Shown one piece after another: positions 1 to 10,089 of a stretch of DNA of 64,000 nt. The position numbers were made by a program, and so were the translations under genes. Each line of letters starts with the position of its first letter. Position 1 is the first letter of the stretch. Origin of the DNA: Sepioteuthis lessoniana (Eukaryota; Mollusca; Cephalopoda; Myopsida; Loliginidae); contig OY757939.1 of the NCBI GenBank assembly GCA_963585895.1, positions 61,713,962 to 61,777,961 of the forward strand. Reading direction: 5' to 3'. The notes under the pieces were generated by a model. It saw nothing but the letters and a program-made list of their open reading frames with translations. It had not been told where the DNA came from and did no database searches.

Positions 1-479
1 TTCGTACCTGAACTAATTTCGTGAATGTCGTGTATTTCGGATTCCCAATGTCTATTTCACACATCTGTATATCTGACTATGTAACAACTACATATGTGGA
101 TTAGATAATATTCTTATTCACGGATGGATTTAGTATTAAATAACATACGAAGGTTTATATGTCATTAAACAAGGAAATAAAACCAAAATGAAAAGGGAAA
201 AGAACAGCTCAACTTGACATACAGCCAAGTTACGTTTAAAATACCAATTCTGATTAAATTACAGAAGTTAAGCCGCAATGATTTAGCTGATCTATTAGAT
301 GAGTGACCACCGATGAATTAAGGTACCGTAAGCATTCTAAAACCTATGTGAACAAAGCTTAGTAAATCCAATAGAAGTTAAGCAACACTGATTCTGTTTC
401 TTAGTTAAACGGGTAGCCACTTAGGAACTGCTGTTATGATCAGCAAACTAAGACGTGTATTAAACTAAGTAAAGTAAAT
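1..479. other. No gene seen
   Basis: AT-rich text. The pair AGCTTAGTAAATCCAATAGA (357) and AGCTTGGTAAATTCTATAGA (700) are decayed copies of one short repeat. No splice-bounded SLC7 motif. Confidence 0.6.
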
Positions 480-681
480 GGTTTTCGTCGTGGGAAATGA
501 ACACGGCGACACGAGTTCAAATCCTGGATAAGGCTGATTGCATTTCACATAGCTCTGGGTTCTTCAGCCTTGGTGAGGCAACTAGTTTAGGAGAAGGAAA
601 ACTCTGAATTCAAACCTGATAAACTCCGCTTAAAAATTGACCTTGTGTCATATCCTGCCCAAGCGGGGGGGTTGAGTAAAT
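480..681 (+). mobile_element. SINE family A copy, internally deleted
   Basis: Starts in the tRNA-like head (GAACACGGCGACACGAGTTC) and keeps the 3' tail (CTCCGCTTAAAAATTGACCT, TGTGTCATATCCTGCCC). The middle core is deleted between CATAGCTCT and GGGTTCTTCAGCC. Confidence 0.85.
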
Positions 682-924
682 ATAATTAAACTGAGTAAAG
701 CTTGGTAAATTCTATAGAAGTTAAACAGTAACGATCCAGCTCTGTACTTCGTTCCTGTTTTCTTTAGATAGCAATGAAATTTGCTATAAGAGTCTCTTGG
801 ATTTCTTCCTGAACAATAATTAATATTTTAGATAATTTGTTGCCATGAGTTATAAATAATATGATCTTGATACATTTATTCTATATAAGTGACTGTGGAA
901 AAATACGTCACAGCTTTCTAAATC

Positions 925-1262
925 TTTCTGTAGAATACACCGACTGCACCTCTGCCGAGGGATAAAAATCCCCCAACGAATATCCTGGATATGACAACAA
1001 ATAACCTGAAAGTGAGGCTTTAGTAATGAGTAGAACTTTGGGGAATACGGAGTACCTCTTCATTGACATCGCTCCCGGATCCACTCTAGCCTGGAGTGGT
1101 AACATGTGAAAGGGTCCTATCTGTTATTCAAACAGAACTGTTTGACATTTAAACTGAGAGCAAACAAATCACTTATGCTAAATTGAATTGTTTTAAAAAG
1201 AACAGTTTGATCATTTAACTGTATGTAAATAAATGACTGATGTTTAATTGAATTGTTCGTAA
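925..1262 (+). repeat. D repeat (interrupted by Tc1; remainder 2815-2840)
   Basis: Landmarks of the family: GTAGAATACACCGACTGCAC, ATCCTGGATATGACA, GGAATACGGAGTACC, CCCGGATCCACTCTAGCC and a tail with GAATTGTTTTAAAAAGAACA. The family has no coding potential, and short open frames in it are chance. Confidence 0.85.
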
Positions 1263-2814
1263 TACAGGGGGGGAAATAAGTATTTCATCTGCTGCTGATT
1301 TTCTGAATTTGTCACCTTACAAAAATAGGAATGGTCTATAATTTTCAGGGTAGGTCCATCCTCAAAGTGAGAGATACAATATAAAATAATTCTAGAAAAT
1401 CACATTATATTAATTTTTGAACATTTATTTGTTTTTTATGGAAAAGAAAAATATTTCACCCCCTAAAAACCAGCAATGATTCAGGCCTCGCTAATTATTG
1501 CTCCTAATCAAGTACTCATTACCTGTATAAAAGACATTACTTCATAGAATCCTTCAATGAATCAGAGTCTAATCTCTCCGCAATGGGCAAGACATAAGAA
1601 TTGTCAAAGAACATCTGGGACGGAATTTTATAACTGCACAAGACTGGAATGGGCTTCAAGACGATTGGCAAGCAGCTAGGTGAGGAGGAGTCAACTGCTG
1701 GTGCGATAATAAGAAAATGGAAGAAACACCAATTGACTATCAATCAACCTTGGTTTGGAGCTCCACACAAGATCTCCAAATGAGGAGTAAACCTAATGAT
1801 GAGAAAAGTGAAGGAACAACCCAGAACTGCGTAGCAAGAGCTTGTTGATGATCTCAAGGCAGCTGGGACCACAGTCACCAAAATTACCATTAGTAACACA
1901 TTATATCGAAGTGGGCTGAAATCAGTTAGTGCCCGCAAGGTCCCCCTTCTCAAGAAGGCACATGTACAGGCCCATCTGAAGTTTGCAAATAAGCACCTGG
2001 ATGATTCAGAAAAGGGTCTGGGAGAAAGTGCTGTGGTCAAATGAGACGAAAATTGAGCTTTTGGGCATCAACTCGACTCGGCGTGTTTGGAAGGAAAAAA
2101 ACCGACTTGGACCCCAAGAACACCATCCCAACCATTAAGCATAGTGATGGAAACATTATGCTTTGGGGCTGTTTCTCTGCTAGGGGGACAGGACGACTAC
2201 ATCCGGAAAGGGGAAAGATAGATGGGGCAAAGTACTAGGAAATCTTGAGTGAAAACCTCCTTAACCCAGCCAGGACACTGAAGATGGGTCGTAGGTGGGT
2301 GTTCCAGCAAGACAATGACCCAAAGCATATGGCTATGGCAACAAAGGAGTGGCTCAAGAAGTACACTGAGGTAATGAAATGTCTTAGTTCGTCTCTGGAC
2401 CTTAATTCTTTAGAGAATTTGTGGAGGTGGGTGAAGATTCGAGTTGCCCACCGACAACCTACAAAACCTTAAGGATTTAGAAAGGATCTGAAAAGAGAAG
2501 AGGACCAAGATCACCCCGCCTGGGATCTGTAAAAACTTGGTAACCAACTACAGGAAATGTTTGGCTACTGTGCATGCCAACGTGGGTTTCCTCATCAAGT
2601 ACTGACTTATTTTTGCTATGAGGGAAAATACTTATTTTTTCAGTAAAATATAAATTAATGTTCAAAAATGATTATAATCTGATTTTCTAACATTTTTTTT
2701 TTATATTCTATCTCTAACTTTCAAGACCAACCAACCCTGAAAATCATAGTCCGTTCCCATTTTTGTAAAGTGGCAAAATCTGCAGTTGAGGAAATACTTA
2801 TTTTCCCCACTGTA
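1263..2814 (+). mobile_element. Tc1-like DNA transposon, inactive, about 1.55 kb
   Basis: The ends are imperfect inverted repeats of about 200 bp. The left end begins TACAGGGGGGGAAATAAG and the right end read on the minus strand begins TACAGTGGGGAAAATAAG. Both are bounded by the TA target dinucleotide. An AAATAAGTATTT motif recurs at the inner ends. Length and ITR layout are those of vertebrate-type Tc1 elements. It is inserted in the tail of a D repeat: the text before 1262 (ATTGTTCGTAA) and after 2815 (CATAACAATACTTGG) are contiguous in the D copy at 34076-34600. Confidence 0.9.
1583..2605 (+). pseudogene. Tc1-like transposase, decayed
   Basis: From ATG at 1583 the frame encodes the recognisable N-terminal paired/HTH region (about 1680-1990), then the catalytic part (2030-2600). 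Motifs seen include [19 protein letters not shown] (second catalytic Asp intact), [10 protein letters not shown] and a C-terminal FLIKY. The reading is broken by several in-frame stops (for example just after the start, at about 1780 and 2238) and by a frameshift near 2095. The first DDE aspartate (family motif WSDET) reads as Asn (WSNET). The element cannot make an active transposase. Confidence 0.88.
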
Positions 2815-2834
2815 CATAACAATACTTGGAACCA

Positions 2835-3015
2835 TTTACGTGCCAAACTAACCAGAGCTTTGTAAATAATAGCAGATACTACAAGAAACCTGAGGCTTGT
2901 GTGCCAGACTAAGCAAAGCTTAGTAAATAACAACACCAGATACTGTAAGCAATGAATGGCAGCAGGTACTGTAAACAACCTGAAGCTTGTGAGCCAGACT
3001 AAGCCATGATTAATA
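2835..3015 (+). repeat. Repeat H
   Basis: Short related units such as GTGTGCCAGACTAAGCAAAG with CTTAGTAAATAACAACACCA and GATACTGTAAGCAA. Inverted counterparts at 4110-4262 and 4785-4985. Confidence 0.7.
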
Positions 3016-3091
3016 AATAGAAACTTGAAATTGACATAAAAGACAATTCTTGTAAATCTCTTTGGCTTACAACTAATTTCAGTATTCCTAT

Positions 3092-3376
3092 TTACCAACC
3101 CTCCACTCGGGCAGGATATGACACAAGGTCAATTTTTAAGCGGAGTTTAACAGGGTTGAGTTCAGAGTTTTCCTTCTCCTAGACTAGTTGCCTCACCAAG
3201 GCTGAAGAACCTAGTCTGCCCTACTATTTATCCATAGCTGGAGAGAGAATAATTGGATTCATACCTTTCCCAGGGGTATTAGTGCTATGTGAAATGCAAT
3301 CAGTCTCGTCCAGGATTTGAACTCGTGTCGCCGTGTCCATTTCCTATGACGATAACCATTACACCACGGGCACCTC
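3092..3376 (-). mobile_element. SINE family A, full length, with 15-bp target duplication
   Basis: Read on the minus strand it has a tRNA-like head (GTGGTGTAATGGTTATCGTC box A, GAGTTCAAATCC box B), a central core (ACCCCTGGGAAAGGTATGAA, TAGCTATGGATAAATAGTAG) and a tail ending CCCGAGTGGAGGGTTGG-like. AACTAATTTCAGTAT flanks it at 3071-3085 and 3382-3396. The head is derived from a tRNA gene, and pol III promoter boxes A and B are intact. Confidence 0.93.
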
Positions 3377-3483
3377 TAAACAACTAATTTCAGTATATTT
3401 CTTTAACTCTTTTCCCAACGTTTTTAATAATCAACTTACTGTTTACATTGAATAGTTTTTTTTCTGGTGCAGTATCTTTAAGT

Positions 3484-3695
3484 CTAGGGCGACCAGAAGG
3501 CTCCCTTTTCGATTGGGAGGGTGCTAGTCCTTTCCCTGGATTGCTCCACTTTACCTTTGATACGTACCTTATATTGCAGAGTGTTAAGCAAGGAGGTATC
3601 AAGTACTATTTCTAAAGTCTTTGGTATGACCCGACCTGGGATTGAACCCAAGTCTCCCGGACCATTGGCGAACACTCTAACCACGGGACCAATGA
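3484..3695 (-). mobile_element. SINE family C
   Basis: Read on the minus strand: GGTTAGAGTGTTCGCCAATG, GGGTTCAATCCCAGGTCGGG (box B), ATTTCTAAATAGTACTTGAT-like middle and tail AAAGGGAGCCTTCTGGTCGC. A tRNA-derived family without the A/B core. Confidence 0.87.
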
Positions 3696-3699
3696 GCCG

Positions 3700-4060
3700 G
3701 TTTAAACTATTTTATCAAAATTATCTTAAAATCGTTAGCTGCTCTATTCCCTGTCTGCGACAATGAAAATATATTCCCTACACTTTTAAATATTTACTTA
3801 CTACCACTGTTTAGAAGAGAAAGTTTCAATTGAGAATAGCCAAGCCTTTTTTTTTTTTTGCATACAAATCTATTTTTACCTATTTAACAAGAACTTAGCT
3901 TCCGTTGATTGCCTTTGTGGCCTTTTGTTTGTATTCATTTGATTATTGGAATACTTTGGAAATTAAGAGAGAAGTGACTTTTTATGGTCGACAATTGAAG
4001 TAAGCATTTGTAAAAAAAAAATGGAGTTATTGTATATATGAGCGTCGTTCAATAAGTAAC
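3700..4060. other. No gene seen
   Basis: AT-rich intronic or intergenic text with short poly-T and poly-A runs. Confidence 0.6.
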
Positions 4061-4109
4061 GCTTGTTGTTTATTTACAACAGATTTAATCATTGGTTTCT
4101 AATCGTCCC

Positions 4110-4262
4110 TACTGTTCCTCGTTATTTACAAAAATTTACTTTATCTGACAAACAGACCTCAGATTGCTTACAGTACCTGCTGTGGTTATTTATTGAGTTT
4201 TACTTCGTCTGGCACACAGACCTCAAGTTTCTTGTTGTATCTACAATAATTTACTAAGCTCT
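4110..4262 (-). repeat. Repeat H
   Basis: CTGGCACACAGACCTCAAGT and CTACAATAATTTACTAAGCT, inverted relative to 2835-3015. Confidence 0.7.
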
Positions 4263-4369
4263 ACTTATTGATTGGTTGATTAGTTTGATTTGGTGGCATA
4301 TCAACCATAGTAGGTTATTTAATGCTAAATCTATTTTTATACATATAAACAGTTCTATTTCGAACAATA

Positions 4370-4780
4370 CAATTTAGCATAAATACGCATCTTAAATGTC
4401 TATTTCAAACAATTCAGTTTAGCATAAATATGAATTTTTGTTTACAAACAGTTAAATGTAAAAACAGTTAATTTCAAACAATTCAGTTTAGCGTAATTAC
4501 AGCGCTTAGTTCTTTTTGACCCATAGATAGGACTCTATCAGATGCTACCACTCCGGGCCACAGTGGACATGGGAATGATAGCATTACTGAAGCCTCCCCA
4601 TCAGATTGTTTATTGTCTTGTCAAGGACGCTTGTTTGGGGAGTCTTACCATTCAGCAGTCAGAGTATTCTATAGCCCCAGCAGACTGGGCCACATGCCAC
4701 TCGGTAGGGAGAGTCTTACCCCTCTGCAGACAGGTATTCAGTGTATTCTGCAGCCAAAAGCGAACTGGACCGTAGGCACT
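4370..4780 (-). repeat. D repeat
   Basis: ATTCAGTTTAGCATAAATA tail, CTACCACTCCGGGCCACAGT, GACGCTTGTTTGGGGAGTCT and GGTATTCAGTGTATTCTGCA. Confidence 0.85.
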
Positions 4781-4784
4781 GCTT

Positions 4785-4985
4785 AGTTTGGCGCGTAGAT
4801 TCTTTACAGTACTTCATGTTTATAATAACTAAGCTTTGCTTAGTCTTGCACAGAGACCTCGGATTCCTTGCTGTACTTTCTGATGGTATTGACAACATTT
4901 TGCTTGGTTTGGTACACAAACCAACGTTTACTTTCAGTACCAGCTGTCGTTGTTTATTAATTTTTGCTTAGTCTGGTACACTAGT
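4785..4985 (-). repeat. Repeat H
   Basis: TAACTAAGCTTTGCTTAGTC, GCACAGAGACCTCGGATTCC and further units to GTCTGGTACACTAGTTG. Confidence 0.7.
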
Positions 4986-5099
4986 TGCTAATAGTACATG
5001 ATGTTCCTCAGTTGTCACCCATCTATTGTAAGTAAAGAACCTCTTTAAATTAAAAGCATATTGAAGCTTCTTAGCTGCATTAGTTATTGTATTTATCAT

Positions 5100-5405
5100 A
5101 CACCCCACCAGTGCACGAATATGGCACAAGGCCGTTTTTAGGAGGGTCTTGTCGCAGAGACTGAGCCAACACACGGCAGGCAGTTCCAAAAATGCCTCGG
5201 ACGCCGTCGGCATTTCCCTTTTCGGGGCGACTCAGGCGCCATGCGATAAACCTAACCCCTCCGAGGAGGGTTAAAGCCTGGAGGGACGGCGCCCTGAGGC
5301 CAGCGATGGGACACACCCGAACGAACCGTGCAGCAAGCAACTACGGCCGGCCGAGAGCGCCCCACCAACTGGACAGTGTGCACAGCGCTAAGAAAGGGCT
5401 CCAAT
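5100..5405. other. GC-rich island, unassigned repeat-like block
   Basis: About 300 bp of clearly higher GC than its flanks (GGGACGGCGCCCTGAGGCCA, CTACGGCCGGCCGAGAGC). Its left edge (CAGTGCACGAATATGGCACA, AGGCCGTTTTTAGGAGGG) resembles the tail of A SINEs read on the minus strand, so it may be an A-related SINE with a different body. No gene seen. Confidence 0.4.
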
Positions 5406-5675
5406 AGTTAAGAGCTAATTTCCTCTATTAAAAAATATATTATGGTTATATTAAGAAAGCTGTGATGTATTTGTCTGTGATGTATTTGTCTGGTGTCACT
5501 AATGTAAAATGAATGTATCAATGTCATAATATTTACAACTTATAATGCATCTACAATTGAAATACTAAGCTCCTTTCGGGTAGAAATTCAAGAGACACAT
5601 ATTTTGACTTTAGTTTTATTGCTGTTTAAACAAAACAAGAACGAATAAACTAAAGAAAAACAAAGGGTGCGTGGC

Positions 5676-5905
5676 TTGGTTTCTTTCTTTAATGGTATAT
5701 CAGCCTTTGTGGGTTATTTAATGCCAAAGCCATCCTTGTAAAATAACAGCAGTGATACTATTACACCCATAGCTGAGAGGATAAGGGGTTTCAATGTCTT
5801 TCCAAAGAGTATTTATTCAAAAGTGAACGTAATAGCTCGACTGGAGTTCGAACTCGCTTACATCGAGGATGTAATCCAGCACTTTATCCATTTCAACATA
5901 GGGAT
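5676..5905 (-). mobile_element. SINE family B
   Basis: Read on the minus strand: tRNA-like head with GCGAGTTCGAACTCCAGTCG (box B), core, and tail TTAAATAACCCACAAAGGCT then GATATACCATTAAAG. The tail differs completely from family A. Head partly eroded. Confidence 0.85.
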
Positions 5906-6024
5906 TCCTCCCATATATATGTATGTGTGTGTGTGTGCACGTGTTAAATGAACTGTTTTTTTTTTATTTCTATTATATATATATATATATATATATATAA
6001 TTGAAATAAAAAATAGTCCATTTA

Positions 6025-6092
<68 letters not shown>

Positions 6093-6104
6093 CTTTAAGA
6101 AAAA

Positions 6105-6331
6105 AACAAAACTGGTCACATTAGGATTATAAATTTATTTCCATCCCGTTATATGTTTTTGATATAAATCAAAAACACGAAAAAAATTAACAGGACTTTC
6201 TTAAAGAAATTATTGCTCTGTAATGTCAGTTACATTGAGCTCTTTACCAGGAAAATTTAAATGTTCACTTTTTAAGGTTTTTTTGTCCTGATGGAATTAC
6301 TCCCAACTCCGGTTTAACCGGACCAAATAAT

Positions 6332-6335
<4 letters not shown>
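6105..6335 (+). repeat. Repeat G copy between (TA)n runs
   Basis: Landmarks are AATTTATTTCCATCCCGTTA, GCTCTGTAATGTCAGTTACA, TTGAGCTCTTTACCAGG and CTCCGGTTTAACCGGACC. The same order recurs at 44107-44372, and in part at 6840-7015, each time between (TA)n runs, so it is a dispersed element that sits in or carries TA repeats. Confidence 0.8.
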
Positions 6336-6400
<65 letters not shown>

Positions 6401-6562
6401 GAAATAAAAAATAGTCTATTTAATACACACACATTATATATACATATATAATATATACATATAATTGAAATTAAAAAAAAAAACAGTCCATTTAACACAC
6501 ACGCACACACATGCATATATAATTGAAATCAAAAAACAGTTCATTTAACACACACAAATACA

Positions 6563-6631
<69 letters not shown>

Positions 6632-6757
6632 GAAATAAAAAACAGTCCGTTTAACATACACACCCATATATACATATATACGAATATAAATGAAATAAAA
6701 AAAGTCCATTTAACATACACACCCACACACACATACACATATACACACACACACACA

Positions 6758-6833
<76 letters not shown>

Positions 6834-6846
6834 ATAAAAAGCCAAA

Positions 6847-6933
6847 AATCGGTCACATTATGATAATAAATTTATTTCTATCCTGTTAAAAAGGATTGAT
6901 GGAAATAAATTTATTATTATAATGTGACCGATT
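6847..6933. repeat. Hairpin, 36-bp arms
   Basis: AATCGGTCACATTATGATAA (6847 on) pairs with TTATTATAATGTGACCGATT (ending 6933). Arms run 6847-6882 and 6898-6933 with three mismatches and a 15-base loop. It is made of two inverted 5' ends of repeat G. Confidence 0.88.
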
Positions 6934-7010
6934 GTTGTTTTTTATTTTGGAAAAATTATTTGCTCTGTAAATTTTATTTGCATGGAGCTCTTGACCTGGA
7001 CAATTTGATT

Positions 7011-7050
<40 letters not shown>

Positions 7051-7124
7051 GAAATAAAAAAAAAACATTCCATTTAACCTACGAAGCCAGCAATTTTCTT
7101 GTTTTGTTGTTAATGATATTTTAA

Positions 7125-7740
7125 TTGTGCCAATCACACAAAGTTACAGGTAACCTGATGAGATCATCCTTCTCCCAAAACATGCCCAACAAATTAGATG
7201 TATCGGTTGCCTCGTCGTGGTCATACAGAAAATTAATCCCGCGGCCAAGATTCGGTAATCCAGCCTATATACGTAGATTTCAAAATATATCGGTAGTCGA
7301 AATTTGTTTGGGGATATGGTTGTCTGACCAAGTGTAGCATATCCCCGATGACTGTTATATCGATGATAGCTAATCGTCGGATGGGGTGGGGGAGAACACA
7401 AAAACACAACTCACTTCAAGTTTTAGGACTTCTGTTGCTTTATTCTCTTTCAATTCAGTTTCTGAGGTCGTGAATGTCAGGGAAAATGGAATTCAGTAAT
7501 AACATGAGAGTTGCCTTATTCGTTTCTCGCAAGAACGGCTCTTCCCGTATCTTTAAAAGGTTCTCTCGCTCTCTGTACTTACATGGCCGATCGAGTCTGG
7601 TAACCTCGCCAAGTTCTAGTTAACTGCTGTTTTCAGTAAAGAGTGCTAGATCAATCATATTTTGTTAAACTTCGCCAACTGGGCGAGATGTATCTTTGTC
7701 GATTCATCTTTCTTCCGACTGCTGGCTTCTCTCTTTTAAT
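7125..7740 (-). other. Unique-looking, GC-richer segment; possible LTR or 3' UTR
   Basis: On the minus strand a purine run (AAAAGAGAGAAG at 7740-7728) is followed by non-repetitive text and a poly(A) signal GAGAATAAAGCAACAG near 7447. It follows the open stretch 8082-7744. The arrangement (open frame, purine tract, AATAAA) would suit the 3' end of an LTR element or of a gene, but TG...CA ends and a second LTR were not found. Confidence 0.3.
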
Positions 7741-7743
7741 AAC

Positions 7744-8082
7744 TTATCTATTCGCATTTCGGTACAATTCGCTTACATTGTTGCACAACCTAGTATGTAC
7801 CTTCTTAGTTTTACTGATTTGAAGGACCTGGACTACGTCTGGGACGTCATCGAGATGGATACTACCAAGTGACTCCACAGGACCAAAGGCCTCATGGTTG
7901 ACATGGTTGCCAACAAAAACTACAGGAACTTGATATGCAAACGTTTCCAAGGCCGCCCTTAAGGCTGGAAATAGTTTTTGCCATTCGCTTACACGAAAAC
8001 TGTGACCAACTCTGTGATATGGATGACTTCTTAGAAACAATAGGGATCGTACCAAAGGTGTGCCTTTCATCCAGACTAAGCT
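7744..8082 (-). other. Unrecognised open stretch with protein-like composition
   Basis: A minus-strand frame of 108 codons from ATG 8070 (preceded by a stop 24 nt upstream). It is free of low complexity: GHSFRVSEWQKLFPALRAAL, FAYQVPVVFVGNHVNHEAF, GSIHLDDVPDVVQVLQIS, then KTKKVHT and stop near 7744. A possible donor (AAG|GTACAT) follows the KTKK part, and possible acceptors (TTAG) precede the ATG, so it could be an exon or part of a mobile element. No family recognised. Confidence 0.3.
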
Positions 8083-8495
8083 AATGCTGATTCAAAGGCT
8101 TAAATCATTGTAACTAATCCACTCGGATAATCTTATCTGCATCAGAGCTTGCATCTCCATTGAGAGTAGAAGTGTAAGATTTCCGTTATTATTGTAACCG
8201 TTTTCGGAACAGAAACAAAAGCGTCCAGAATGTCTTCACAAACAGGGTTCTTCTTCCCGACTAAGCAAAAATAAGTAAATAAAAAAAAGGATATACTTTT
8301 AGAACCAAACTGGTAATGTGTATTGCTATGTTGGCACATTCCACTGTTTGCGTTTCAGGGAAGTTGCACGGCGAGTCTAAACAGATTGTTGGGTAGTGTT
8401 TGTCCTCGTCAAATAAAAAGAATGTCAGACATTAACAGCTTTCAACAAATTATTGTCGCATGAGTTAATACAATTTCACGTGATTAAATGCTCAC
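8083..8495. other. No gene seen (intron side of the last SLC7 exon)
   Basis: Searched on the minus strand for the continuation after TSC (a GREGH-like motif) without success. Confidence 0.6.
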
Positions 8496-8599
8496 CTGCA
8501 CGACGTAAAACAACTGCCATTCGCTGCTCCAAATGTTGAAAGTGCTACTGAGATTGGAATAATTATTGCTGCAACACCCAAAACTCGGTTAGCCCAAGT
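8496..8599 (-). CDS. SLC7-like transporter exon: TM8
   Basis: The exon is 104 nt, with acceptor CTCTTTCAG and donor GTGAGC. It encodes TWANRVLG, a hydrophobic TM8 start and [17 protein letters not shown] plus AG of the next codon (Arg expected). [11 protein letters not shown] is close to the SLC7A9 form of this segment. The next exon should begin near a VGREGH-like motif. I found no such segment between 1 and 8490 on the minus strand, so the C-terminal third (TM9-12) probably lies outside the window. Confidence 0.95.
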
Positions 8600-8875
8600 C
8601 TGAAAGAGAATTTGTAATTACTATTCATTTATGTATTTATTTTGCCATAATCTTTATTAATTCTGAATATTTACGATTGTTTTATTTTTCTTGAATATAT
8701 ACGATGAGAATCATTAAATTTTATGATCATTATTTTCTTCTTATTCGGATACATACGATGGTAATTTGTAAATTTAACAGTTATTATATTGCTCTAACTT
8801 GTAACTGCATTAAAAATTTATAACTTAATTTTACAAATATATATATATGCGTGCGTGTGTGCGTGCGTGCGCTCG

Positions 8876-9107
8876 TGATGTAATGTTTACCGGGGTAGGA
8901 AATGGACACGGCGAATAGAGTTCAAATCCTAAATGTGTTGGTTTTCATTTCACATGGTGATAGTACTCTTGGGAAGAGGAAGAATCCAATTATTCTCTTT
9001 CTAACCGTAGGTAAATAATAGAGCAGACTGGTCTCTTTAATTTTGGTATGGCAACCGGTCATGGAGAAGGAAAACTCTGAATTGAAACCTGTTAAACTGT
9101 CACCCAA

Positions 9108-9112
<5 letters not shown>
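8876..9112 (+). mobile_element. SINE family A, diverged
   Basis: GGAAATGGACACGGCGAATA head, ACTCTTGGGAAG core and AAAACTCTGAATTGAAACCT tail. The 3' end runs into (AT)n at 9110. Confidence 0.78.

Positions 9113-9151
<39 letters not shown>
9107..9151. repeat. (AT)n microsatellite
   Basis: Pure AT dinucleotide run at the end of an A SINE. Confidence 0.95.
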
Positions 9152-9155
<4 letters not shown>

Positions 9156-9371
9156 TTACCATGACCAGAAAATCCAGCAAACACCCACATGCGACATACG
9201 GAACAATGAAAACCGAAGCAGAAGCAGGTCAGATATAAATAAAAAGGCGCCTAAAACCTCTTTTCTACCCGAAGGAATCAATAGTATAAGTTACAGTTCC
9301 GGTTTTATCATCGGTCAGTAAAGCATGGTAAAATTCTACAACATTTAAACCAAGCTACTTTCCCATCAGGA

Positions 9372-9612
9372 CAAAGGACATGGCGACCCGAGTTTAAATA
9401 TTTCCCATAGTGCTAATACCCTTGTGAAAGGTGTGAATCTAACTATTCTCCCTCTGACTATGGACAAATAGTTGGGTAGACTAGGATCTTTAGCCTTGTT
9501 ATGGCAACCGATCTTGGAGAAGGAAAACACTGAATTCAAAGCTGATAAGACCGCTTTAAAAAATTGATCTTGTGACACATCCAGTCCATGTGGAGGAGTT
9601 GTTAAATATATA
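9372..9612 (+). mobile_element. SINE family A, diverged
   Basis: GACATGGCGACCCGAGTTTA head, CTATGGACAAATAGT core and GACACATCCAGTCCATGTGG tail. Confidence 0.78.
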
Positions 9613-9747
9613 CTTTCACCCTCGGAAGGTAAAAGTCCCATCAAATATGCAGAGTCTTAGCAGCAGCAAAAAAAATCTTAATTAAATCAAAGAAAGAAAT
9701 TCCTTTCTATGAGTTGGTATTATTTACATTTGCTTTCGGTTTTCAGT

Positions 9748-9977
9748 TTCTTTGTTTTAATGGCATATCAACCTTCGTGGGTTATTTAATGCCAAAGCCA
9801 TCCTTGTAGAAGGAAATTAGTGGTACTATCTAACCCATTGATGGTGGAATAAAAAAGATTTATGCCATTCCTAAGAGTTTTAGTCCGAAAATGAACATAA
9901 TAGCGCGACTTGGGTCTACACTCGCTTACTATTATTATGTCACCGTCCAGTGCGTTAGCCACTACACCACGGGGACT
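9748..9977 (-). mobile_element. SINE family B
   Basis: Full-length head (CCCGTGGTGTAGTGGCTAAC on the minus strand) to tail GGCTTTGGCATTAAATAACC. Confidence 0.87.
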
Positions 9978-10089
9978 CCGCTTACATATCCTATCTGTAG
10001 ACTTAGAGATGCATTCTCGTAGAGAATGCTATAATCTGAAGATAAATACAGACAAACAGAGATACATAGATATTAGCAGAATAGGTTTT

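Larger units (their letters stand above)
5925..7090. repeat. Composite (TA)n/(CA)n locus with repeat G and a recurrent 30-bp block
   Basis: Long (TA)n and (CA)n runs alternate with the block AATTGAAATAAAAAACAGTC CATTTAACACACA (about eight copies, at 5999, 6398, 6461, 6522, 6626, 6687 and 7046, and inverted at 5938). Repeat G fills 6105-6335 and 6840-7015. Short open frames across it are low-complexity TA/CA translations, not genes. Confidence 0.9.

Noticed and set aside
5858..7137. Tyr/Ile-rich small proteins
   Set aside because: Translations of (TA)n and (CA)n microsatellites. The same applies to frames at 27595-27780, 29066-29381 and 29633-29860.
7125..7407. Continuation of the SLC7 gene
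   Set aside because: The minus-strand frame here (ICWACFGRRMISSGYL end) does not match the TM9-12 motifs and lacks a fitting phase-2 acceptor.
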